Source: Bacteroidaceae bacterium (GTDB lineage: Bacteria; Bacteroidota; Bacteroidia; Bacteroidales; Bacteroidaceae). From it: a stretch of DNA of 64,000 nt. Positions within the stretch are counted from its first letter, which is position 1; each line of letters begins with the position of its first letter. A program made the position numbers and the translations under genes. Below are positions 9,065 through 18,600 of the stretch, piece after piece. The notes below the pieces were generated by a model. The model did not search any database. It was not told the origin of the DNA and was given only the letters and a program-made list of their open reading frames with translations. The stretch lies in contig JAGCFO010000024.1 in NCBI GenBank assembly GCA_017650105.1, positions 37,322 through 101,321 of the forward strand. The letters are read 5' to 3'.

Positions 9065-9991
9065 ATGAACGACAAAGAACATGTTGATTTGAACGATATT
9101 CTCGGGCAACCAGCCCCCTCGTATCTTTTCTCAAGGAAAAAACAGGTGAGCGTATTGATTTTCATGATTCTCTTCGCCTTGCTGGTAGTCAACTTTTTCA
9201 TCTATCCCGCTCTGCCAAACTTTGTTGACAGAAACGGAATTGCAGCCGACGGCCCCCTGCCGAACGGTATGGGAAACTCGCCCCTCATGCATTTCGTATG
9301 GTCTCTTGTCATTGTTATCTTTGGCGTTCTTGTCATTGTTCTAAGCCACACGATGCAATATTTTGTCAAACGCCGACACATGATTTCCATCTTGGGATAC
9401 AGCGCTTGGGTTTTGGGAGAATTACTTCTGATGTCAATCATTTTTGCCGTGTGTGTATTCTGCATCCGTATCGACAACGATTTCATGCACGCCACACTTG
9501 TCTCGCTGGCATATGCCTCCTTCATCTATCTGGTTTCCTTCTTTTTGTGCGTGTTATATATGTCGAACTACGAGAAGAAAGCAGAGATAAAGAAACTGAA
9601 AGGAGAATTGGATTCCGTTGTTACGGAGAAAGCAGCGACGAAGGATACCATATCTTTCTATGACGAGAAGGGAGAAATGCAGCTCTCAATAGCCAAGGAG
9701 CACTTTCTTTTTGTAGAGTCAGCCGATAATTACGTCAACGTGTGGTATCTCAAGAATGCTCTTCCGCGCAAGCTGATGCTTCGCATGACGATGTCTCGAA
9801 TGGAAGAGCAGCTTGCAGGAACGTCTGCCGTACGTTGTCACCGCTCGTATATCATCAACATGGAGCAAGTGAAGGTTTTACAGCGCGACAAGGATGGTTT
9901 TTATGCCGAAATGGGAATAGAGGGAGTGCCCGATTTGCCTGTTTCTCGCACCTATTCCGATGCTGTAACCAAGTGGCTCTCTTTGCAATAG
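9065..9991 (+). CDS. Membrane-anchored LytTR-family transcription regulator
   Basis: The 308-residue protein has four membrane segments, at about 30-50, 80-105, 115-140 and 150-170. A short charged linker (EKKAEIKKLKGEL) follows, then a C-terminal LytTR domain with FLFVESADNYVNVWY and VRCHRSYIIN. It shares its design with the preceding gene and is probably a diverged duplicate. The cytoplasmic N-terminal 30 residues differ. The start is the ATG (MNDKEHVDLN). It has its own promoter, so the pair need not be co-transcribed. Confidence 0.85.
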   Translation: MNDKEHVDLNDILGQPAPSYLFSRKKQVSVLIFMILFALLVVNFFIYPALPNFVDRNGIAADGPLPNGMGNSPLMHFVWSLVIVIFGVLVIVLSHTMQYFVKRRHMISILGYSAWVLGELLLMSIIFAVCVFCIRIDNDFMHATLVSLAYASFIYLVSFFLCVLYMSNYEKKAEIKKLKGELDSVVTEKAATKDTISFYDEKGEMQLSIAKEHFLFVESADNYVNVWYLKNALPRKLMLRMTMSRMEEQLAGTSAVRCHRSYIINMEQVKVLQRDKDGFYAEMGIEGVPDLPVSRTYSDAVTKWLSLQ

Positions 9992-10007
9992 TGTTTTAGG
10001 CAGCCGG

Positions 10008-11675
10008 CTAAACGGGCGTTTCTATACGCAACACGCTAGAACAATAGTCGGTAATGCTTGCCCGATGGGTGATGAAGATGATTGTCTTCCCCTTCTTGGC
10101 AGAAGTGATGCGCTGAAGCAGTTGCTGCTCTGTGTCTGTGTCAAGCGCAGAAGTTGCCTCATCGAGAAGAAGAATTGAGCCAGGACGAAGCAGACTTCGG
10201 GCTATCGCTATACGCTGAGCCTGCCCTTCGCTGAGCCCTCCTCCCCTCTCTCCGCACAGAGTATCAAGCCCTTCCGGCAGCTCGCGCACAAAATCAGCGC
10301 AAGCCAGCGACAGCACTTCCCACATCTCCTCCTCCGAAGCATTGGCGCGCCCCAGCAGAAGATTGTCGCGTATGCTTCCGCTAAAGAGGGTATTGCCTTG
10401 CGGAACATACACAAAATTGCAACGCGTGCTTGGCGACGCGATAAATGAACTTCCCTCGTTGTCGTAAACTGTCACTTTTCCATTATCGGGCCTGACAAGA
10501 GCCAGAAGAAGGCGTATGAGAGTAGTCTTTCCAGCGCCCGTTTCCCCCAGAATTGCCGTTGTGGAATGAGGAGGAAAGTCTGCCGAAAAGTTCTCAAGGA
10601 TGTGTTTGTTTCCGTCGCTATACCGGAAAGTGACGTTTTGCAAGCGCACGCCCGCAGTACCTTGAGTAGGAGATTTTTCTCCGTTTTCCTCAAGGGGTTT
10701 TTCTTCGAGTTCCATCAGTCGCTCGCTCGAAGTGATTGCCGAGACGATATTCGGAATCATGCGTGCCAAATCGGTAATAGGACGTTGAACCCTTCCTACC
10801 AACTGCAAGAAAGCCGTCATAACACCGAAGGTGATAGCGCCTGCCGAGATGCGAAATGCTCCCCAGAGGAAGGCTGTGAGATAGCCCGCAGAGAAACCGA
10901 TGGATACAAAGGTACGCGAGCCGATGCTGAAGCGCGTGCGACGCAACACTTGTTTCTCGAGCGTATCCTGAAGTCCGTCGAGCTTGCTCAGAACCTCCTG
11001 ATCCTGCTCCAGAGTCTTGATAACCATCTTATTCTGAAGGCTCTCCTGCATAGTGGCATGAATGAGGCTGTCGCTCTCGCGCACATCTTTTGTCATCCCA
11101 CGCATGTGCTTCATGTAGAAGCGGCTGAACAAGAGGAAGACAGGCATGATAACCACAAGGATTATTGCCAGCATCGAATCCATCGAGAAGAGGAAGATGA
11201 AGGATGCTATCAACTGCGCAACGGTGATTATCAGCGTAGTGGAGATGTCGGTAATGAGGCTCGAAACGGTGTTGATGTCGTTGATGAGCCGGTTCAGCAC
11301 ATCTCCGGAATGATGCGATTCCAATCCTTGCCATTCTTCACGCATCAGCCGAGAGAAGAGACTCATGCGCAAGCGGTTTCGGTTGCGCACTCCCATAGTG
11401 TTTGCTATCCAGCTTGAGAGGGCACGCACTCCGATTTCAACGAGCATCACGGCGCACATTCCTATCCCATAGGTAGTTAGGTTGCCCGGCTCAACGCCTG
11501 TGGCTACGTCGATGGTCTGCTTACAAATCCACACGAACAGCAGCCCCAGCGCCACATCTACAATCCCTATCAGCGTCGATAGGGCAATCATGGCGCGTGC
11601 TCCCGCTGAGGCTCTCCAAAGCCAACGGGTAATTTCGGATAGTTTTCGCTGCTGTCGTTCTGCCATTTCGTGCAT
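10008..11675 (-). CDS. ABC exporter half-transporter (membrane and ATPase fused)
   Basis: The product of about 555 residues has an N-terminal six-helix ABC exporter domain and a C-terminal ATPase. The ATPase carries Walker A GETGAGKTT, signature LSEGQAQRIAIARS (LSEGQ instead of the usual LSGGQ), Walker B ILLLDEATSALD and the switch histidine in FITHRAS. It must dimerise, with itself or an unseen partner. The substrate is unknown; lipids, peptides or drugs are all possible. The frame is open for 63 more codons upstream, but those come from a dispersed repeat. A promoter box at 11693-11685 supports the start at 11675 or at the next ATG at 11666. Confidence 0.85.
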   Translation of the reverse strand: MHEMAERQQRKLSEITRWLWRASAGARAMIALSTLIGIVDVALGLLFVWICKQTIDVATGVEPGNLTTYGIGMCAVMLVEIGVRALSSWIANTMGVRNRNRLRMSLFSRLMREEWQGLESHHSGDVLNRLINDINTVSSLITDISTTLIITVAQLIASFIFLFSMDSMLAIILVVIMPVFLLFSRFYMKHMRGMTKDVRESDSLIHATMQESLQNKMVIKTLEQDQEVLSKLDGLQDTLEKQVLRRTRFSIGSRTFVSIGFSAGYLTAFLWGAFRISAGAITFGVMTAFLQLVGRVQRPITDLARMIPNIVSAITSSERLMELEEKPLEENGEKSPTQGTAGVRLQNVTFRYSDGNKHILENFSADFPPHSTTAILGETGAGKTTLIRLLLALVRPDNGKVTVYDNEGSSFIASPSTRCNFVYVPQGNTLFSGSIRDNLLLGRANASEEEMWEVLSLACADFVRELPEGLDTLCGERGGGLSEGQAQRIAIARSLLRPGSILLLDEATSALDTDTEQQLLQRITSAKKGKTIIFITHRASITDYCSSVLRIETPV

Positions 11676-11684
11676 TTTACGGGA

Positions 11685-11693
11685 GCAAAGATA
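11685..11693 (-). promoter_or_regulatory. Predicted -7 box of the ABC exporter gene
   Basis: The minus strand reads TATCTTTGC, ending 9 bases before the ATG at 11675, so only a very short leader is possible. The rest of 11676-12014 holds repeat copy 3. I see no clear promoter for ruvA there. Confidence 0.55.
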
Positions 11694-11789
11694 AGCAATT
11701 TTGTTGAAAAAAAGAAACGAAAACGGAAAAAACACTATCCCCGCGCAGAGATATTCTGAGCGGGCTGAGATAAGATTTTTTCGGCAGGC

Positions 11790-11875
11790 AATTTTTCTTT
11801 CTTCAAAATAATTTTTCCCTTCTTCATATCGCCGTATTTGTTCTCCAAAAATTTTTTTTCTCAAAGCATATTCTG
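11790..11875. repeat. Dispersed intergenic repeat, copy 3
   Basis: Between the divergent ABC exporter and ruvA genes the plus strand reads TTTCTTCAAAATAATTTTTCC, CTTCTTCATATCGCCGTAT, TTGTTCTCCAAAAATTTTTT and TCTCAAAGCATATTCTGC. The last module recurs almost exactly in copy 10. The repeat accounts for the false upstream extension of the ABC exporter frame. Confidence 0.8.
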
Positions 11876-12014
11876 CACAGCAGGAAGGAAAGGCGTCATT
11901 ATGAAACGAGCGAAGGGAAGAAAATTTGCAAAGCTCCGCAATAAATTTCGCGCGTGTACGTTATTAATATCACGGGTGTGCGCTTGCGCGCGTTTCCCAC
12001 CCGTCGGAAAACAA

Positions 12015-12626
12015 ATGATTGAATACATCAAAGGAGAACTGACAGAATTGACGCCCGCGACAGCCGTTGTGGAATGTGCCGGAGTGGGATATATGCTCAA
12101 CATATCGCTGAATGCCTACAGCGCCATTCAGGGAAAAAGGGACGTGAAACTATATGTCTATGAGGCTATTAGCGAAGATGCCCACACGCTATACGGCTTT
12201 GCTGACAAGCACGAGAGAGAACTATTCCTGCAGCTGCTGAGCGTGAGCGGCGTGGGAGGAGGAACGGCCCGAGTCATCATCTCGTCGTTTACACCTGCCG
12301 AACTTTGCACCGTCATCAGCACGGGAAACGAGCGTATGCTGAAGTCAGTCAAGGGAATAGGGTTGAAAACGGCTCAGCGCATCATCGTTGACCTGAAAGA
12401 CAAGATTGGAGGCGTTGCCGGCACGCTGGCTTCTACCGGAAGCGTAGGAAATGCTTCTCCCGCAGCATTCGCTGCCTCAACGGAAGTTTTCAGCGAAGCA
12501 GTAAGCGCGCTCACGATGCTTGGCTTCCCAGCTTCCGCTTCGCAGAAGGCTGTCTCTGCCATTCTGAAGGAAATGCCTTCCCTCACTGTGGAGCAAGTTA
12601 TAAAAGAAGGTCTCAAAAGGCTGTAA
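12015..12626 (+). CDS. ruvA: Holliday junction helicase subunit RuvA
   Basis: RuvA binds four-way DNA junctions and recruits the RuvB motor for branch migration. The 203-residue protein starts [12 protein letters not shown] with the N-terminal OB fold. It has helix-hairpin-helix segments around [14 protein letters not shown] and [13 protein letters not shown], and the C-terminal RuvB-binding domain ending [11 protein letters not shown]. Length and layout are normal. The upstream open frame is rejected because homology begins at this ATG. sprA follows after 25 bases, an arrangement I recall as common in Bacteroidetes, so the two are probably co-transcribed. Confidence 0.95.
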   Translation: MIEYIKGELTELTPATAVVECAGVGYMLNISLNAYSAIQGKRDVKLYVYEAISEDAHTLYGFADKHERELFLQLLSVSGVGGGTARVIISSFTPAELCTVISTGNERMLKSVKGIGLKTAQRIIVDLKDKIGGVAGTLASTGSVGNASPAAFAASTEVFSEAVSALTMLGFPASASQKAVSAILKEMPSLTVEQVIKEGLKRL

Positions 12627-12651
12627 ACGAGAGTCGAAGACATCATTCCGC

Positions 12652-15600
12652 ATGCCATCCTTCCATCTTCCTAAGTCGCTCCTGCTGCTCTGCCTGCTGT
12701 TGGTAACAAGCATAGCTGGCACCCTTTCGCAGAATGTGGTGTCGTCTGCTGCCCAAACCGACACCACAGGCACAAAGCCACGCTTTGGAGTCGCCAAGAC
12801 TTCGCCCGACAACGAAGATGATATGCGAAAGAAGACAGCCGACCTGGAAGACCCTGAAAATCTTGTCACTACTACTCTCTATGACGATAAGACCAACACC
12901 TATACGGTAGGAAAGAAGGTTGGCGACTCGTATCTGAACGTCCCCCTGCTGATGACTCCCGAACAGTATGCCGAGTGGAGCATGCGCCAATCGCTCAACG
13001 CATTTTTCCGCAGCAAGAACGAAGAAGAATTCGAGAAGGAAGGCAAAAAGGAGAAATTCGACTTCTCCGATATGCATTTCGACTTAGGGCCTGCCGAGAA
13101 GATTTTCGGCCCAGGAGGCGTGCAGATTAAAACCCAAGGTACCGCAGAACTGAAATTCGGTTTCAACCAGAAGAGTATCGACAATCCTACCCTTCCCCAA
13201 CGAAGCAGAAATACATTTGGGTTCGACTTCGACGAAAAAATCAAGCTTAGCGTAAACGGTAAAGTAGGCGACAAGATAAACCTCAACATGAACTACGACA
13301 CAGAGGCTACCTTTAACTACGACACCAAGAAACTGAAACTGAAATACGAAGGAAAGGAAGACGAGATCATCAAACTGCTTGAAGCAGGAAACGTCAGCTT
13401 CCCCACAAACAGCTCATTGATAACAGGAAGCACGCAGCTTTTCGGTATCCGAGCCGATCTGCAGTTCGGCAAGCTGTCGCTGCAAACGGTTGTGTCGCAG
13501 AAAACTTCCGAGTCAACGTCTGTCAGCAGCAAGGGCGGCAGCGTGTTAACCGAATATGAGATAGACGCTACCGATTACGATGAAAACCGGCATTTCTTCC
13601 TCGCGCACTATTTCCACGACACCTACGATCAAAGTATGGCGCAACTGCCGACGATCGTCTCGGGCATCAAGATTACGCGCATCGAGCTTTGGGTAACAAA
13701 CAAGACAAGCAGCTATGACCATCCGCGCAACGTGATAGCCTTCACCGACTTGGGAGAAGCAAATCACATCAGCAACCCCGTGTGGTCTCCCATAGGCACT
13801 TCGCGTCTGCCCTCAAACAATGCCAACGATCTCTACTACAAAATGGTTAACGACTACGATGCCGTACGCGACATCGATCAGGTAGGGGCTGTGTTCAGCG
13901 ACTTTCTCAGCGGAAGTTCCGACTACGAGAAGATTTCAAACGCACGCCTTCTCTCCTCTTCAGAATATACGCTTAACAGCACGTTGGGATACATCTCGCT
14001 CACATCAACCCTGAAGAGCGACGAAGTGTTGGGAGTTGCTTTTGAATACACCTACGGCGGAAAGACATACCAAGTGGGAGAATTCTCGGCAGATCAGAAG
14101 TCTTCGGGGAAGGCCCTTTATGTGAAGCTGCTGAAATCAAATAGCATGTCGCCTGGAAACGGCACGTGGGATTTGATGATGAAAAACGTCTACAGCCTTG
14201 GAGCTCGCTCGCTGAGCAGCAACGATTTTGTTTTGAGAATTGAGTATGAGAGCGACAGCACAGGGACGAATCTTACGTATCTTCCCGAAGCAGGCTTGAA
14301 AGACAGAACCCTCCTGCAATTGCTAAATCTCGATCGTCTTGACGTAAAGCAAAACGCCAACCCTAACGGATTCTTCGACTACATAGAAGGATATACCGTG
14401 CAATCGAGCAAGGGGCGCATCATCTTCCCTGTTGCCGAACCCTTCGGCGCTTGGCTCCGTAAGGCAATCGGAAACGATGCCGTAGCTGACAAGTATGTCT
14501 TTGAGGAATTGTACGACAGCACGAAGACAACGGCAAAGCAACTTGCCGAAAAGAGCAAGTTCATCCTCACGGGAGAGTACTCAGGCTCGGGAGGCAACGT
14601 CATCTCACTCGGAACATACAACATTCCTCGTGGTTCCGTTGTCGTTACCGCAGGGGGTGTTACCCTTACGGAAAACAGCGACTATACCGTTGACTACGCC
14701 AACGGAGAAGTGACTATCGTCAACCAAAGCATTATCGACGCAGGAACAAATGTCAACGTTAGCTTGGAGAGCAACACCACCTATAACATGCAGCGAAAGA
14801 CGATGCTTGGCATGAACTGGGCATACGACTTCAGCAAGAACTTTAAGATGGGAGGTACCATGATGTACCTGAGCGAAAAGCCCCTTACAAGCAAAGTAAC
14901 GATGGGCGACGAACCTCTGAAAAACACGTTGTGGGGTCTGAATATGTCATACAAGCGCGAAAGCCAATGGCTCACGAATATGCTTGACTATATTCCAGGA
15001 TTGCACGTCACTCAGCCTTCCAATATCAACTTTACTGCAGAGTTTGCACAACTTGTAGCTGGAGTAAGCGATCAAGTGCAGGGAAGCGCAAGCTATATCG
15101 ATGACTTCGAAAGCAGCGAGACAGGAATCCCGATTAACACGCCTAGCCAATGGATGCTTGCCAGCATACCCTCTTCACAGCCTTATGCTTCCCTAACAAA
15201 CGATGTAAGGACGGGAATGGGACGTGCCCTCTTCAACTGGTTCACGATAGACCCCTTGTTTACACGTCGAAACAGTTCTCTCACACCTGCCCATATCAAA
15301 AGCGACTTAGAGCAGCTCTCCAATCACTACGTACGCGAAGTATATGAGCGCGAGCTATATCCAAACAAGGAAAGCACTTATGGAGAATCATCCACGCTAA
15401 ACATTCTAAATCTTGCGTTCTATCCTAATGAGCGCGGGCCTTATAATCTTGATTCAGACCTTACGTCAGATGGAAAACTCAACAACCCGCGTGAACGATG
15501 GGGAGGAATCATGCGCCAACTGTCTACGACAGACTTCGAGACAAGCAACATTGAGTACATCGAATTCTGGATGCTTGATCCTTTTATTTATAACCCCGAT

Positions 15601-18600
15601 GCGGAAGGTGGAGATCTGTATCTCGATTTGGGAGAAGTATCAGAAGACGTTCTGAAAGACGGAAAGAAATTCTATGAAAATGGAATGACGTCCGCTACAT
15701 TCACAACCGATTCGGTGCCATACACCGAAACGGCTTGGGGACGTGTACCAAAAGCTGCCAGCCTTGTCTATGCCTTCGATAATAATAGCGCAAACCGAAA
15801 TCGGCAGGATGTAGGTCTTAATGGTTTGAGCAGCACCGAGGAACAGAGTTTCCCAACTTATGCCTCTTGGCTAAACGATGTTCAAAGTAAAGTTAATGCA
15901 AATGCTTTCTCCGAGTTCCGCAACGATCCTGCCAACGATTCTTTCCACCATTATCGAGGCGCCGACTATGATGCCGTCCAACTCTCTATTCTTGATAGAT
16001 ACAAGCATTATAACGGTACCGAAGGAAACTCTCTCTCTACTACCAACAACGACAGCTATGACAAGTCGGCTAAAACGACTCCTGACGTAGAAGACATCAA
16101 TCAAGACTATACCCTTGACGAGTATGAGAAATACTTCGAGTATCATGTCTCGCTGCGTCCCAAAGACATGATTATGGGGCGTAACCACATCACGGATGTT
16201 CGTACGGTAAAAACAAAGTTGCGCAACGGTAATTACGAAAGTGTCAATTGGTATAAGTTCCGAGTGCCTATCGACAATTACGAATCGGTTGTGGGCAGCA
16301 TTCGCGACTTTACATCCATCCGCTTCATGAGAGTCTATATGACTCATTTTGCCGAACCAGTCATTGTCCGTCTGGCATCGTTTGAACTCATTAAAGGAAC
16401 TTGGCGCAACTATGATCAACCCATCTATTCAGCTAACAATACTTCTCCAAAGGTTAGTGGGCAAATGGTGGTAAGTTCGGTAAATATTGAGGAGAACGGA
16501 GACCGTTCTCCCGTAAACTACACAATGCCTCCTGGAGTTACCCGAATTCTCGATCCAAGCCAGCCTCAGCTACGCCAAGATAACGAGCAGGCAATGAGTA
16601 TCAAGGTTAGCGGGCTGGAGCCCAACGAAGCTCGCGCCGTGTATGACAAAAAACAGAATCTTGACTTACGACGCTACCAGCATATTCAGATGTTCGTCCA
16701 CGCTGAACAACTTGTTGACAGCGATATTCCTCTTGAAGATGATCAGATAAGCCTCTTCATCCGCATCGGCTCTGATTATAAGAGCAATTACTATGAATAT
16801 GAAATTCCGTTGAAGGTTACCCCCGAGGGATATTATGATGGTAACACTCAGGGTGGGCGTGAGGCTGTTTGGCCACAAGAGAATATGCTTGACATCGATT
16901 TTTCTAAGTTTACCGACCTCAAGCGTATGCGCAACAAGGAAGCAAACACGTCAACCTCTGTTTCCAAAACATCGCTCTACAGCGTTTTCGACGAAGACAA
17001 TCCCAAAAACCGTATCAGCGTCATAGGAAATCCTACCATCGGCAAAGTAAAAACTGTAATGTTAGGTGTACGAAACAACAGCCGCTCTACCCGTTCGGCA
17101 GAAGTTTGGGTAAACGAACTCCGTCTTACCGGATTTGAGAACGAAGGAGGATGGGCTGCGCAGAGTACCCTTAACGTGCAACTTTCTGACGTAGGAAGCG
17201 TAAACGTAAACGGACACGCTGAGACAACTGGATTCGGAGGACTGGAACAAGGAGTTTCCCAACGGCGCGACGATAATCTCTATCAGTATTCATTTACAAC
17301 CAATTTCGACTTGGGGCGTTTCTTCCCGGAAAAACTGAAGGTTTCTTTACCATTATACTATTCTGTTTCGCAGGAAAAGCTTTCCCCACAATACAGTCCG
17401 TTTGAGACAGACCTTTATTTGGATGAGATGCTTGAGACGCTGTCAGATGACAGGGAGCGCGACTCTCTGCTCAACATTGCCAACAAGGTTACTACCAGTC
17501 GCAACTTCTCGCTTTCAAACATCAAGATGAATATTACCTCTAAAGTGCCTATGCCTTGGGATCCATCTAATTTCTCATTTGGATATTCTCGCAGCACAAA
17601 AGATAACGGAGGAAGCACTATTGACTACCAGCACAATCTGACGTGGAAAGCGCAAGGCTCTTACGCATACGCCCCAGCCATGAAGCCTTTGGAGCCTTTC
17701 AAAAACTTCATGCAAAAGTCTGAATGGTTTGAGATAATCCGCCAAATCAGCTTCAGTCCCTTGCCACAAAGCATCTCTATCAACACAGACCTCAACCGCG
17801 TTTATCATGAGCTGCAGATGCGCGATTTGGAAGGCTCGTATGGTTCTGCAGGCATCCCTGTCAGCTTCTCTCAGGAATTCTTGTGGAACAGATCGATGAC
17901 GCTTCGTTGGGATTTGACAAAGAATCTGAAAACTAACTTCTCTTCGGGTACGAACGCAGAGATAGAAGAGCCTTATTCTCCTGTCAACAGCGCTATGTAT
18001 CCCAACGAATACGAGATTTGGAAGGATAGCGTCAGATATAGCCTGATGCAGATGGGACGTCCACTTACGCATCAGCAGACATTCAGCGCTTCCTATTCGG
18101 CACCTATCGACAAGATTCCTATTCTCGACTGGCTCACGGCTGATGGCAACTATAGCTCTTCTTATAACTGGAAACGCGGTGCTACCCTCAGCAACGGAAG
18201 TTCGTATGGTAATAACATTGCTAACCAACGCGCTGTAACCATCAACGGAAAGGCAAATCTGGAGACTCTTTACAATCACGTTCCTTTCTTGAAAGAAGCT
18301 AACAAGAAGTTTGCATCATCAGGAAGCAGCAACCGACGCACTACGACAACTACAAACAACCGTACGACAAAGAAACCTACTGATAAAAACGCTCCAGAAG
18401 AGAAGAAAGCGAAGAAATTCACTCAGGAGTATAAGTTTGTGCCCGACAGTACTTTTGAAATCAAACACGGAATGAAGAGCAAACGTCCTGAAGTTTCGGT
18501 TCGCACGGTGGAAGGACGTTCCTACAAGGTTAAATATAAGGTAGTCGATGAAAACACCATCCAGATAAAAGCGAAAGACAGCACTGCCGTGAAGGTAACA

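Noticed and set aside
11676..11864. N-terminal extension of the ABC exporter
   Set aside because: The extra codons come from dispersed repeat copy 3 and lie upstream of the predicted promoter.
11838..12014. N-terminal extension of RuvA
   Set aside because: RuvA proteins begin at the MIEYIKG position; the upstream codons are repeat and intergenic DNA.
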